Assembly (NCBI RefSeq): GCF_000716715.1 | Contig: NZ_JNYJ01000007.1 | Location: 424,326 to 488,325, forward strand | Length of the DNA stretch: 64,000 bases | Reading direction: 5' to 3' | Source: Dactylosporangium aurantiacum | GTDB lineage: Bacteria; Actinomycetota; Actinomycetes; Mycobacteriales; Micromonosporaceae | In this document: positions 27,536 through 35,841 of the stretch, one piece after another | How positions within the stretch are numbered: the stretch's first letter is position 1 | Layout of the letters: every line of letters begins with the position of its first letter | The notes under the pieces: generated by a model | Told to the model about the DNA's origin: nothing | What the model saw: the letters and a program-made list of their open reading frames with translations, nothing else | Database searches by the model: none | Translations under genes and position numbers: made by a program

Positions 27536-27766
27536 ATGCGCGTCCGGTTCCTCGGCAAAGATCCCAACTCCCAGGGCGACAACTCGCCCACCCTGTTCGC
27601 CACCGACCGCACCGACCGCAAGACCTACATCGCGCAGGGATGGGTGGTCACCGACCCCCAGGCGCTGGCCGATGTTGGCCCTGTACCGGCAGGCGAGGCA
27701 ATCGTTGAGATTCCCGAAGATGTCCTCAAGTTTTACCTGCGCAACCAGACCGGGGAGGAACACTGA
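27536..27766 (+). CDS. Small conserved actinobacterial protein
   Basis: This 76-residue protein begins RVRFLGKDPNSQGDNSPTLF and includes TDRKTYIAQGWVV and VEIPEDVLKFYLRNQ. A perfect AAGGAGG site lies before the ATG. It belongs to the recurrent cassette of a small protein, DUF6879 and HTH-DUF5753 seen in many actinomycetes, whose function is unknown; a toxin-antitoxin-like role has been supposed for such sets. Its stop overlaps the start of the DUF6879 gene. Confidence 0.75.
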   Translation: MRVRFLGKDPNSQGDNSPTLFATDRTDRKTYIAQGWVVTDPQALADVGPVPAGEAIVEIPEDVLKFYLRNQTGEEH

Positions 27767-28296
27767 CCCGCCTCATCCAGCCTGGCGCTGAGTTCCGCCA
27801 GCTCTTTCACGAGTTCGAGCACACGGTCTACCGGCTGGAAACACGCAACGACTACGACGCCAGTTATGAGCAGGACTCGTTCCAGCGCTACCTGGCTGGC
27901 GACCCGGACGACATGCCGTGGATGCAGAGTTGGCTTGACCTGCTCCGCGACGCCGCCTCCCATGGTCGGCGCTTCACACGGGTGCGGATCGTCACCGTGC
28001 CGTTGACCGACTACAGCCGCTTTGGCGTCTGGTGCGCGCGACTCATGAACGAGGCCGGCGAGGACATCCGCTACGTCACGCGCGACGTCGCCGTTGCCGA
28101 GGAGCTGCCCACGCACGACTATTGGCTGTTCGACTCGCGCAAGCTGGTACGTATGCACTTCGACGACAGCAATCACTTCCTCGGCGGCGAGGTCATCGAG
28201 GACGATGCCGAGATCGTTCAGCACAATTACTGGCGGGATGCCGCTTGGCACCACGCCATCGAACGGGATGACTTTGCCGCCCAACAAGGCATCTGA
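27763..28296 (+). CDS. DUF6879 family protein, CTG start
   Basis: The 177-residue protein reads TRLIQPGAEFRQLFHEFEHT, VYRLETRNDYDASYEQDSF, DDMPWMQSWLDLLRDA, and FTRVRIVTVPLTDYSRF, a set I associate with DUF6879. The only start that keeps the conserved N-terminus is a CTG at 27763, overlapping the previous stop (CTGA) and placed 5 bases after GGAGGA. Use of CTG and full coupling to the gene before it keeps its output low and linked. It overlaps the next gene by 29 bases. Confidence 0.75.
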   Translation: MTRLIQPGAEFRQLFHEFEHTVYRLETRNDYDASYEQDSFQRYLAGDPDDMPWMQSWLDLLRDAASHGRRFTRVRIVTVPLTDYSRFGVWCARLMNEAGEDIRYVTRDVAVAEELPTHDYWLFDSRKLVRMHFDDSNHFLGGEVIEDDAEIVQHNYWRDAAWHHAIERDDFAAQQGI

Positions 28297-29164
28297 CGTT
28301 TCCAATGTCCAAGAGGCACGCAGTGCACTTGGCCAACGACTCCGCGAGCTGCGTCAACAGGCCGGGTTGAGCGGCCGGCGGCTCGCGGAGTCGTTGGCCT
28401 GGCCGCCGTCCAAAATCAGCAAGCTGGAGAATGGCCAGCAAACGCCGAGCGACGACGACATCCGCGGCTGGACACAGGCCACCGGCAGCGCCGACGAGGC
28501 TGAGGCGCTGTTGGTGTCGCTGCATACCCTTGAAGTCCAGCACGCCGAGTGGCGACGCCTGCTGCGGGGCGGATTTCGTCCTCGGCAGCACGAGCTATCG
28601 AAGCTCGACCAGCTAACGCGCCGCTTCCGTGTCTTCGAGGCCACGGTAATCCCCGGCTTGCTCCAAACGAGCGAGTACGCCCGCACCCGCTTCACCGAGA
28701 CAGCCCGCAGGGTGAAGGGCGTGACCGACATCAACGAAGCTGTCCAGGCCCGCATGCAGCGGCAGGAGGTGCTCTACCAGCCGGACAAGCGCTTTCACTT
28801 TGTGCTGACCGAGGCCGCCTTACGCATGCGTCTCTGTCCTCCTGCGGTCATGCTCGGCCAGCTCGACCGCCTGATGTCCTTGGCGGCGTTGCCGAGCGTC
28901 CGGCTCGGCATCATCGGCTTCGACGCGCAGTACGGCGCTGCCGGCCCGTGGCACGGCTTCTGGCTCTACGACAACGACCGGGTGTTGGTGGAGACGTTTT
29001 CCGCCGTGCTCGACCTGCGACAGCAACAAGAGGTCGAGCTGTATGCGAACGCTTTTGCGCAACTCGCAGATATCGCCAGCTACGGCCGTGCTGCCCGAGC
29101 AGTCATAGCCAAGACGATCGACGAGTTGGCGCCAGAGGCTTTAGATGACCCTGGTAATTTCTGA
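28268..29164 (+). CDS. Helix-turn-helix regulator with DUF5753 domain
   Basis: The protein has 298 residues. Residues about 18-75 are an XRE-type helix-turn-helix (LGQRLRELRQQAGLSGRRLAES, SKISKLENGQQTPSDDDI in pieces). Residues about 105-285 are the DUF5753 domain (VFEATVIPGLLQTSEYARTR, FVLTEAALRM, MSLAALPSVRLGIIGFD, VLVETFSAVL). Such proteins regulate neighbouring small genes in actinomycetes (the Scr/BldB-AbaA-like modules). The ATG lies inside the DUF6879 gene, so the three genes form one unit. Confidence 0.88.
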   Translation: MTLPPNKASDVSNVQEARSALGQRLRELRQQAGLSGRRLAESLAWPPSKISKLENGQQTPSDDDIRGWTQATGSADEAEALLVSLHTLEVQHAEWRRLLRGGFRPRQHELSKLDQLTRRFRVFEATVIPGLLQTSEYARTRFTETARRVKGVTDINEAVQARMQRQEVLYQPDKRFHFVLTEAALRMRLCPPAVMLGQLDRLMSLAALPSVRLGIIGFDAQYGAAGPWHGFWLYDNDRVLVETFSAVLDLRQQQEVELYANAFAQLADIASYGRAARAVIAKTIDELAPEALDDPGNF

Positions 29165-29287
29165 CGCATCGACACATCCACAATTTTGCGAGAAACATCG
29201 AGAAAGATTCTATCTCTCGACTATCTTCAGCCATACGCTCCAAAGCGAACCAACGAACGCCCATTCGTTGCGCGAAGGAGGACAGCG

Positions 29288-29716
29288 GTGAGCAGGCGTA
29301 TGTATCCAAGCTGGTGCGTTGGCGTGGCTGAGGGCTGTGTTGACTGCCGGGGCCATCGGTCAGCAGCACTAGTTGTGCCGGGTGAGGATGTTTCCGGCAT
29401 TGGCGCCACCGCAGCGTTGTGGTGCAGCAACAATGGGCAAGTGTTCGTCGAGCTGCGGCTGACCCACTTTCCCGAACTGGGCAGCACGCCGATCGCACCC
29501 CGCTACTACGTGGCCGAACCTGCCCAGCCGGGCCAACGTCTGCCGATCGAGGTGTCGCCGGCGGATTTGGCGCTACTCGAAGACGATGCAGACGACCGTC
29601 TCGACTTTCTGCCGCACGACTTCACCATTGAACAAGCCGCGCAGCTGTATGACGTGCTCGGCCAGTTGCTCGCATACGCCCAGCACACACCGATAGCAGT
29701 GCCGCAGCCAGTCTGA
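29288..29716 (+). CDS. Hypothetical protein
   Basis: This 142-residue protein has an AAGGAGG site 6 bases before the GTG at 29288. It carries an early CxxC-like pair (WCVGVAEGCVDCRGH), then a beta-rich middle (AALWCSNNGQVFVELRLTHF) and an acidic helical end (FLPHDFTIEQAAQLYDVLGQ). No family is recognised. It follows the DUF5753 regulator on the same strand and converges on the GntR gene. Confidence 0.6.
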   Translation: MSRRMYPSWCVGVAEGCVDCRGHRSAALVVPGEDVSGIGATAALWCSNNGQVFVELRLTHFPELGSTPIAPRYYVAEPAQPGQRLPIEVSPADLALLEDDADDRLDFLPHDFTIEQAAQLYDVLGQLLAYAQHTPIAVPQPV

Positions 29717-29730
29717 TTCGCTGCCGCTGG

Positions 29731-30144
29731 CTACTCCAGTGGCAGCGCCACCAGCTCGGCTTGGTCGGCAGCGAAGACCTCCAGCCCGCCGCCGGCCCGC
29801 CGGACCTCCACCAGCGGCACGCCAGGCTGCATGCCTAGTGCTGCCCGTTCCGGTCGAGACGGCATCCGGGCAATGACGCTATCCCTTGGCCGCAAGCCAA
29901 CCTCCGTCCGTATTGTTCGGGGTCGAACGATTGCGGCCTCACCGCGACGAGTGAGGATGAGTCCTTCTTCCCGCAGCACGGCCAGGGCGCGGCGCACCAT
30001 CATGCGTCCGACCTCGAACTCGAAGCACAGCGCCGCTTCGGTTGGGAGCGTTGCGCCGGCGTAGTAAAAGTCCTGGTCGATGCGGTTGCGCAGGACGTCG
30101 GCGAGCTGTTGGTACTGGGCCTGGCCACTTTGAGGAGTTAGCAC
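29731..30144 (-). CDS. GntR family transcriptional regulator (short)
   Basis: This 137-residue protein has an N-terminal GntR winged helix-turn-helix at residues 8-72 (YQQLADVLRNRIDQDFY, LPTEAALCFEFEVGRMMVRR, ALAVLREEGLI). A short C-terminal part of about 60 residues follows, too small for a complete UTRA or FCD ligand domain. KorSA-type regulators of actinomycete conjugative elements are GntR proteins, which fits a place at the edge of a transfer region. The GTG start is preceded by a -10-like TATACT at leaderless distance. Confidence 0.8.
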   Translation of the reverse strand: MLTPQSGQAQYQQLADVLRNRIDQDFYYAGATLPTEAALCFEFEVGRMMVRRALAVLREEGLILTRRGEAAIVRPRTIRTEVGLRPRDSVIARMPSRPERAALGMQPGVPLVEVRRAGGGLEVFAADQAELVALPLE

Positions 30145-30151
30145 ATAGCAA

Positions 30152-30157
30152 AGTATA
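30152..30157 (-). promoter_or_regulatory. Candidate -10 element of the GntR gene
   Basis: On the minus strand TATACT lies 7 bases before the GTG start, the usual spacing of a leaderless actinomycete promoter. Palindromic halves CCATATAGT and ACTATATGG-like sequence just upstream could be an autoregulatory operator. Confidence 0.4.
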
Positions 30158-30589
30158 GGGCCAGATGACTATATGGTAACAAGTGGCCTGCGCGTGGGTG
30201 GGTGACCTCGGTGCGAGGCGCCTATCCGTCCTGGGACTCAGTCAGCTGCGTCAAGCCCCGGGCTTGATAGAGAGTTGGTTATCTGGTTTCTAGGGTTGCG
30301 GTGACCGGTGGGTCATCACGTGTAGGGCTTCGTGTTCCGCGGGTGAGACGTGGCTGAGTTCGCGGTGCAGGCGCCGGGCTCTTCTGCATCCTGGCGGCTT
30401 CCGCAGCCCCGCGGCTGCGTTTGGACTACCCGAACCCGCAAGACCACCAACAAGACCCAGTTGCACAAAGAAATTGGCAGCCCCCGATCACGGCCGGGAC
30501 CAGCATCACCGGCGGTTCGGTGGTGAGCGATGCGCATACAGGCCCTGTTATGCGGCGGCGGAAGTGCTCCGCCGCCGCATCGACCTGCG
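30158..30589. other. Intergenic stretch between GntR and the zinc-motif gene
   Basis: No protein-like frame is present. This is the likely left border region of the conjugative element, but I see no integrase or att core here. Confidence 0.4.
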
Positions 30590-31894
30590 CTAGACGTCGG
30601 CCTCTGGCACGTCGGCCGTTGGCACGTCGTCTGGCTTCTGCTTGCCCAGGATGCGTACCGTGGTGCTGAGCTTGATCTCTGCGTCCTTGGGTCCTCGAAG
30701 GTGGGGGTGGATGTAGACGGGCCGTCGTAGTGTCCGGCCTGGTCCGTAGGGCTGGTCGCGCCAGTGCCCGGTTACCCAGACCCGGCTGGTGTACGCCCTG
30801 CTGCTTGCCGTCCGGGAGCTGCCGGTGTTGGTCGTGTGGTGGCTTCGGATGTGGATGATTCGCACGTCGGGTAGCGGGCGTTTCGCTCGTTCGTACTTCC
30901 TGCGGACGTTCTTGTCGATCGCCGCGGGTTCGGTTTCGGCGGCGCCTTGAGCGATGAGGAGCCAGGTTGTCAGGACCGGCGAGAGCGGGTGGTTCCCTCC
31001 TTCACCGAGATGCTGGCCGGGGTGCAGGGTCTGGTCGCGGATCGGGGCGAGCCAGCCGGCGTCGTCGCGGAGTGCCTGCATGGCTTCGTCCCGCAGGCCG
31101 CCTCCGATGGCGCGGTAGAGGACGATCCAGGTGGCGTTGTCGTGGCGTGTCCAACTGGCGGCGGTGATGCCGCGAGGTGCGATGGATCGGGACCAGATGA
31201 GCAGTCCGTCGTCGCACGGTGCGAGGTTGCTGGTGGCCGTGACAGCTGGAAGGTCGGGTGCGGCGGCTTCGGCCATGCCGGTGAAGTCGTCGTCCACCCA
31301 GTAGAGGCGTGCGCGGTCAAGTGAGTCGGCCAGGTCGGTCCGGCGAGACGGCACTGTCGTTGTCGCCGCCAGGCCGAGCGGGCCCCGGCAGAACCGGGCG
31401 AGACCGTCGCGGATGCGGGGTAGATGGCGAGCATCGAGGCTGAGGTCGGGCCATGCGGTGGTGGTGATGAGCGTTCGGCCGGGACGCCGGTCGGCGAGGA
31501 ACCCGGCATGCAGCGCCCGGTATGCGGCACGGGCGACGGCGTCGCGGTGCAGGCCTGCTCGGCGCGCGGCTCGTTCAGCGGGCGCGCCGGCGCGGCCTGC
31601 TTCGATGTCGATGGTGCACGGCACGCACGCCGCCCAGACCGCGCCAAGGTCCTGTAGGAGGCCCTGCTCGCCGACGCCGAGGACGGCTACGTTGCCGCCC
31701 GTGATCGCCCACGCGGATTGTGGGTCGCCGCAGAAGTCGCAGACGCGCCGTACGGTGTCCAGGGTGCGAACCGGTGCCGGGACAGGCTGGTGCCCGTCGG
31801 TGTCGTAGTGCAGGGGGTGCCCGTACTCGCCGTTGAAGACGTTGAGCGGTACGAAGCACACAGCGCACGCCATCTCGTCGCGGACCGGCATCAT
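30590..31894 (-). CDS. Large hypothetical protein with CxxC zinc motifs
   Basis: This 434-residue protein starts MMPVRDEMACAVCFVPLNVF and carries three cysteine pairs within about 90 residues: CAVC, RRVCDFCGDPQSAW and WAACVPCTID. These suggest a zinc-binding module. The centre is helical (RAAYRALHAGFLADRRPGRT) and the C-terminus has an RRKYERAKRPLPDVRIIHIR segment and a strand-rich end. It is typical of hypothetical genes in actinomycete conjugative elements; the function is unknown. The ATG overlaps the stop of the GGDEF gene (ATGA), and the GGDEF gene is translated first. Confidence 0.65.
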   Translation of the reverse strand: MMPVRDEMACAVCFVPLNVFNGEYGHPLHYDTDGHQPVPAPVRTLDTVRRVCDFCGDPQSAWAITGGNVAVLGVGEQGLLQDLGAVWAACVPCTIDIEAGRAGAPAERAARRAGLHRDAVARAAYRALHAGFLADRRPGRTLITTTAWPDLSLDARHLPRIRDGLARFCRGPLGLAATTTVPSRRTDLADSLDRARLYWVDDDFTGMAEAAAPDLPAVTATSNLAPCDDGLLIWSRSIAPRGITAASWTRHDNATWIVLYRAIGGGLRDEAMQALRDDAGWLAPIRDQTLHPGQHLGEGGNHPLSPVLTTWLLIAQGAAETEPAAIDKNVRRKYERAKRPLPDVRIIHIRSHHTTNTGSSRTASSRAYTSRVWVTGHWRDQPYGPGRTLRRPVYIHPHLRGPKDAEIKLSTTVRILGKQKPDDVPTADVPEADV

Positions 31895-32598
31895 GCGGTC
31901 ACCCCAGGGCGGTTGTGGCGCACATCGCGCGGCCGGGCTCCGCGACGGTGTTGCCGGTCGGGCATGGTCATGCCGGGCGCGTAGATGATGTGCCGGTTTC
32001 CGCCCTGGTGCTTGGCGTGGTACATGGCGGTGTCGGCCCGGTGCAGGGCGACGTCTTCCAGGTGATCGGTGCTCTCGATGACGGCGACGCCGATGCTGGC
32101 CGTGACGGCGGTCGCGACCGGCCCGCTATTGGTGTCGACCTGGACGGGCCTGCCGACCGCCGAGACGAACGCGTCTGCGAGGCTGGCGATCTGCTGGTCG
32201 CCGACGGGCAGGAGGATGACGAACTCGTCTCCGGACAGTCGGGCGGCGGCACCGCCGTTGATCTCGCTGATCGAGCTGATCCGGTCTGCGACCTCCATGA
32301 GCAGCGTGTCGCCGCCGTCGTGGCCGTAGGTGTCGTTGACTGCTTTGAACCCGTCGAGGTCGAGGAGCATGACGATGAGCGGCTGCGGCTCAGGCGCGGC
32401 GAACCCGGAGTAGACGGCGTGCAGCCCGGTGCGGTTGAACAGTCCGGTGAGCGGGTCGTGGGCGAGCTGCCAGGCCGCGTCGGCGAGCTCGCGGTACACG
32501 CGGTTGAGGGCTGGCCGGGCGGCGAGGCGGCCGAGCCCGAAGCCGATGCTGAGGATCGCCGCGGCGATGGTGGCGATCACGAGGATCGTGATGAACAC
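31891..32598 (-). CDS. Membrane GGDEF protein (diguanylate cyclase, possibly altered)
   Basis: The protein has 235 residues. It has one N-terminal membrane helix (FITILVIATIAAAILSIGFGLG) and then a GGDEF domain: AHDPLTGLFNRTGLH, VMLLDLDGFKAVNDTYGHDGGDTLL, ARLSGDEFVILL, and ADTAMYHAKHQGGNRH. The active-site loop is SGDEF rather than GGDEF. This variant is tolerated in several active cyclases, so c-di-GMP synthesis remains plausible. The GTG at 32598 is chosen because GGAG precedes it by 6 bases. A second messenger enzyme on a mobile element could tie transfer to host development. Confidence 0.85.
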   Translation of the reverse strand: MFITILVIATIAAAILSIGFGLGRLAARPALNRVYRELADAAWQLAHDPLTGLFNRTGLHAVYSGFAAPEPQPLIVMLLDLDGFKAVNDTYGHDGGDTLLMEVADRISSISEINGGAAARLSGDEFVILLPVGDQQIASLADAFVSAVGRPVQVDTNSGPVATAVTASIGVAVIESTDHLEDVALHRADTAMYHAKHQGGNRHIIYAPGMTMPDRQHRRGARPRDVRHNRPGVTA

Positions 32599-32675
32599 TG
32601 GGGTCTCCAATCCGGAGGAGACCCGGGACGCTCTCGTTGTCTAGGCGTTGCGTCCCGGGTTCTGTGGATACGACG

Positions 32676-32698
32676 ACGGCCCGCCGCTGGCGGGCCGT
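32676..32698. terminator. Rho-independent-type hairpin
   Basis: ACGGCCCGCC and GGCGGGCCGT form a perfect 10-bp stem around a 3-base loop, with TTTGTTG following on the plus strand. It separates the gene at 32748 from the GGDEF gene. Confidence 0.65.
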
Positions 32699-32747
32699 TT
32701 GTTGCGGTTCTGCAGCTGGTGCTGGCGGCGTCCTCGAGGAACGAGGG

Positions 32748-33149
32748 TCAGTGGGCCGTTGCCGGCGCGGTCGTGCCGTCGAGGCTGTCGGCCGCCCCGA
32801 CTCGGGCGGGATACCGTCCGGCGCTGACCCACCTGCCGTCGGGACCTCGATGGGGTTCGTCGGCGCGGGGCTGCCGGGCGAGGAGCTGGTCCGGCTCTCG
32901 CGGGCTGCCGGTGGGGCGGTACTCGTAGTCCTCGGAGACGACGCTGACGTAGTCGACGTCAGAGGCGTAGGGGACGTAGCTGCCGTGCAGGATCGTGCCG
33001 CCGAGCCGGTCGCAGCAGGCGACGGAGACCGGGTACCAGCCGCTGACAGCCAGAGTGACGCGGTGGCCGCAGGTCAGCGCCAGCGCGAACACGCACAGCC
33101 GGTGCAACTCCTTACCATCGATGGCTGGGCCGGTAGTCGGGCCGGTCAT
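32748..33149 (-). CDS. Hypothetical small protein
   Basis: This 133-residue protein reads ELHRLCVFALALTCGHRVTL, VSVACCDRLGGTILHGSYVP, YASDVDYVSVVSEDYEYRP, with a Pro/Arg-rich tail. Two cysteines and a histidine are spaced as in small metal-binding folds. The start overlaps the previous gene's stop (ATGA). Function is unknown; such genes are common passengers of actinomycete conjugative elements. Confidence 0.6.
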   Translation of the reverse strand: MTGPTTGPAIDGKELHRLCVFALALTCGHRVTLAVSGWYPVSVACCDRLGGTILHGSYVPYASDVDYVSVVSEDYEYRPTGSPREPDQLLARQPRADEPHRGPDGRWVSAGRYPARVGAADSLDGTTAPATAH

Positions 33150-33394
33150 GACATCACCGCTGCGGCGGTGAGGCTGGCGCGCATGCGGCGCACGGCGCAT
33201 CGGACGCTGTCGGGTTCGTTGTCCGCGTCGGTTGTCGGGTCCCAGTGGAGCTCCACGACGGTGGCGAAGAACGCGCCGTGCGGGGCCCAGCCGACCTGGA
33301 TCGTGTACTGCTCGCTGCCGGGGTCAGGGTGTAGAGGCTCATGGCGTCTCCTCGACGTGAAGGGGCCGCGTCCCGTCGCCGGGTCGCGTGCCAC
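33146..33394 (-). CDS. Hypothetical small protein, start uncertain
   Basis: The supported part is the last 65 residues: LHPDPGSEQYTIQVGWAPHG, AFFATVVELHWDPTTDADNE, VRRMRASLTAAAVM. An AGGAG site lies before an ATG at 33342, but that ATG belongs to another frame which reads as low-complexity sequence. The in-frame GTG at 33394 has no ribosome binding site. Either the gene starts weakly or a base has been lost near the start. The stop overlaps the next gene. Confidence 0.5.
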   Translation of the reverse strand: MARDPATGRGPFTSRRRHEPLHPDPGSEQYTIQVGWAPHGAFFATVVELHWDPTTDADNEPDSVRCAVRRMRASLTAAAVMS

Positions 33395-33409
33395 GGGGGA
33401 TGGGTTGGG

Positions 33410-33871
33410 TTACCTGCTCAGCCCGTGGAGGGTCAGATGTGCCTCTTTGAGGTGTCCGGCGGTCAGCTCTCCGTTCGCGCCGGCGGTGCTGAGGCTGTCG
33501 GTAAGGGCTCGCACGGCCGCGGCGGGCGCGGTGTCCAGCGCGTGGACGTTGCGCCTGTCGATGTGTTCGGCGGCGGCCTGGATGGTTTAGGTGAGGTGGG
33601 CCTGGATCAGGTTGAGGCCGCATATCAGCCTGGCCAGTTCCGTCCGGTCGTACTGGTCGGCGAGATGGGTGATGGTGTCGCTGAGGTGCTCGACGGCGAG
33701 CAGGATCACGTGCGTTGCGGCGGCGGTCTGCGCGGGGCTGAGCCCGAGTTCGTCGTGGAACAGGCGGGCGACGTTGCCGATGACGTCTCGGCTGTCGTTG
33801 TCCAGGCGCGGTGCGTCGGGCAGGAGGCCGAACCAGTCGGCGTCGGTCAGGTACCAGGAGGGTGCGAGCAT
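33410..33871 (-). pseudogene. Hypothetical gene interrupted by one in-frame TAA
   Basis: From the ATG at 33871 (after GGGAGGA) the frame reads YLTDADWFGLLPDAPRLDND, ILLAVEHLSDTITHLADQYD, LARLICGLNLIQAHLT, then TAA at 33589-33587. It continues without a break in the same frame as TIQAAAEHIDRRNVHALDTA, AAVRALTDSLSTAGANGEL and KEAHLTLHGLSR to 33410. A CAA-to-TAA change would restore one 153-residue helical protein. The N-terminal 94 residues may still be made. The family is unknown. Confidence 0.6.
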
Positions 33872-33898
33872 GCTGTCCTCCCGTGGACATGCGAAAAG

Positions 33899-33922
33899 GG
33901 CGGCCACCGGTTGGTGGCCGCC
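33899..33922 (-). terminator. Rho-independent terminator on the minus strand
   Basis: GGCGGCCACC and GGTGGCCGCC form a perfect 10-bp stem with a 4-base loop, followed on the minus strand by CTTTTCG. Confidence 0.7.
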
Positions 33923-34110
33923 TGCGACTGGGATATCGCGCCCTGGGATCGCGTCGAGGCGAGGGGCGTGTGGGGGTGTGCTGGACTGATGGTGGCGACG
34001 GCGGCCGACCGGAAGGTGGGCGCGATGCCGTCGCGGGGCGTCAGGTCAGCAGCACATGGGGAAAAGGGAGAACTTTTAGGCTAGCCGTGCAGCAGCGCCC
34101 GGAACCTGAG

Positions 34111-34144
34111 CTGTCAGGTTCGGTGTCCTGGCAGGACCTAACAG
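34111..34144. repeat. Inverted repeat of the CTGTCAGG family, copy 1
   Basis: CTGTCAGG pairs with CCTAACAG (one mismatch), with GGTGTCC-GGACC pairing further inside. It lies in a gene-free stretch upstream of the minus-strand cluster at 33.9 kb. Confidence 0.6.
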
Positions 34145-34253
34145 GCGGCTCGCGGTGTGCTGGCAATGCCGTTTCCGAAGCGGCGGCTGCGGGAGTGGGC
34201 GCGACTTTGCCGGGACTGAGGGCGGGACTGCATGACTGAGCCGCCGAACGGTA

Positions 34254-34301
34254 CCGCTGTCAGGTCCCGCTACCTGGTTGAGCAGCGGGACCTGACAGCG
34301 G
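34254..34301. repeat. Inverted repeat of the CTGTCAGG family, copy 2 (18-bp perfect arms)
   Basis: The arms CCGCTGTCAGGTCCCGCT and their exact complement enclose a 12-base loop. This is the longest perfect stem in the window and the strongest member of the family. Confidence 0.85.
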
Positions 34302-34410
34302 GATCTGACTGCGGGACTCGTCCGGGGCGGGCGTCCAGTTCTCGGTGTGTGTCTGTGGGACGGCGCTCCCTCGGCCACCGTCACGGGACTCGGATCGGGG
34401 GCCGTGCGCC

Positions 34411-34448
34411 TGGCAGGTCGGCCGATCTGTCGGTCGGGGGACCTGTCA
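34411..34448. repeat. Inverted repeat of the CTGTCAGG family, copy 3
   Basis: TGGCAGGTC pairs with GACCTGTCA with one mismatch across a 20-base loop. Apart from these repeats, 33923-34598 holds no supported gene. Confidence 0.5.
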
Positions 34449-34598
34449 TCGCCGGGCTTCGCGAGCTCAAGCGACACCGCTATTTGCGGTCACCCGGCTC
34501 CACCTGCCGGAAGCGCCGCTAAGCTGGGGATGTCCGCTGGAGGCGGCGTGGGTTTGTTCGCGGCTCGCGCTGCGGCGGCTGCCGCCGTCGGCGGGCTA

Positions 34599-35841
34599 GT
34601 GCTCTGACCGGGAACGTTGGCCGGGTTGGGGTCAGGCTGCGCGGGTCGCGGGTTGGCCCCAGCGGCGTTGGCGTTCAGAGCGGATGCGGGCGCGTTCGCG
34701 GCGTTGGGCGGCAAGGACGTCGGGGTGGCGGGCGTTGGCGTTGCGCCACCGCAGGTAGGCGTGCAGTGCCTTGGTGGCGACGGCGTGGTTCGGGTGGTTC
34801 GACCCGGCGACAACGAACATGCGCAGCGGTCCGAAGTGCGCCTCGATCGGGTTCGCCCAGGATGAGTACGTCGGGGTGAAGCACAGCTCGACCCGGTTGC
34901 GGGTGGCCCAGGCCCGGATCGCCTTGCCCTTGTGCGCGGACAGGTTGTCCAGGATGACGTAGACCGGGGCGCCGTCGGGCCGGGCCCGGCGGATTGATCT
35001 GAGCGCGGCGAGGGTGTTCGCCGCGGACTTGCGGCGGTGGACCACGCCCCAGAGGGTGTCGGTGCCGATGCTGTAGCAGGCGTGGAACTGCCGCACGCCG
35101 TGCAGCTTGTGGTAGTTCGCGGGCAGTCGGTCCGGGTGCCCGGCCGGCGCCCAGCTCGCGCCGGGCTGCGGGCGGATCGTCAACGGTCCGAACTCGTCGA
35201 ACGCGAACACCCGGTCCGCAAACGCGGCGGTGACTTCCTCGATCCGGGCGAGCTTGGCCTCGGCGTTCGGGTCGTTGGTCTCCTTCCACGTCTTCGTCCG
35301 CTGGAACGTAACGTCATGCTTGTGCAGGATCTCCCGGAGTCGTTCCCGGCCTACCGCGACCCGGCGCGGGCCAGGATTGTGGGCCAAGTAGTCGGCGAGC
35401 TTCCGTAGGCTCCACCGGGTGAACGGCTGACCAAGCGCTGCTGGTCGAGTTTTGGCCGTCGCGACGATGAACGCTTCATCGTCTTCACTGATCCGGCGGG
35501 GACGGCCACCCGCCCACTGAGGGTCCAGGCAGGCCAGGCCCATCTCGTTGAACCGGTGGATTACGTCCCGGACCGCGTCCTCGTCACCTTGGACGAGGCG
35601 GGCGATCGCCGGGACGGTGTTCCCGCTCGCTGAGGCCATGATGACCATCGCCCGCCGCCACCGGATCGGCGACCCGGTCCCACGCCGAACGATCTGCTGT
35701 AATCGCCGGCCCTCGTCATCAGTAAGCCGCCGCGCCCGGACAGGTTCCGCCATCCCGACAGCCTGAACCACCAACCAGCAGCGACCCGGGAACGTCGACC
35801 GGCGTGTCACCCAACCCGGCCAACGTTCCCGGTCAGAGCAC
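34599..35841 (-). mobile_element. IS630-family insertion sequence, complete, 1243 bp
   Basis: Perfect 32-bp terminal inverted repeats (34599-34630 and 35810-35841, outer end GTGCTCTGACCGGGAACG) flank a single transposase gene. The element is bordered by TA on both sides (34597-34598 and 35842-35843), the duplicated TA target expected of IS630/Tc1-mariner elements. It is intact and probably recently acquired. The insertion falls in the stop codon of the methyltransferase at 35841. Confidence 0.95.
34632..35753 (-). CDS. IS630-family transposase
   Basis: The protein has 373 residues. It has an N-terminal helix-turn-helix (NTVPAIARLVQGDEDAVRDV) and a second winged helix (SLRKLADYLAHN, RERLREILHKHDV). 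These are followed by a DDE nuclease domain of the IS630/Tc1 type: FAFDEFGPL (first D), PVYVILDNLSAHKG (second D) and SSWANPIEAHFGPLR (E). All three acidic residues are present. The ATG at 35753 is preferred over a GTG inside the terminal repeat. The gene fills the insertion sequence. Confidence 0.95.
   Translation of the reverse strand: MAEPVRARRLTDDEGRRLQQIVRRGTGSPIRWRRAMVIMASASGNTVPAIARLVQGDEDAVRDVIHRFNEMGLACLDPQWAGGRPRRISEDDEAFIVATAKTRPAALGQPFTRWSLRKLADYLAHNPGPRRVAVGRERLREILHKHDVTFQRTKTWKETNDPNAEAKLARIEEVTAAFADRVFAFDEFGPLTIRPQPGASWAPAGHPDRLPANYHKLHGVRQFHACYSIGTDTLWGVVHRRKSAANTLAALRSIRRARPDGAPVYVILDNLSAHKGKAIRAWATRNRVELCFTPTYSSWANPIEAHFGPLRMFVVAGSNHPNHAVATKALHAYLRWRNANARHPDVLAAQRRERARIRSERQRRWGQPATRAA

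Noticed and set aside
33339..33890. 183-residue minus-strand frame overlapping the nonsense-split gene
   Set aside because: Almost only Arg, Pro, His and Gln; no protein character.
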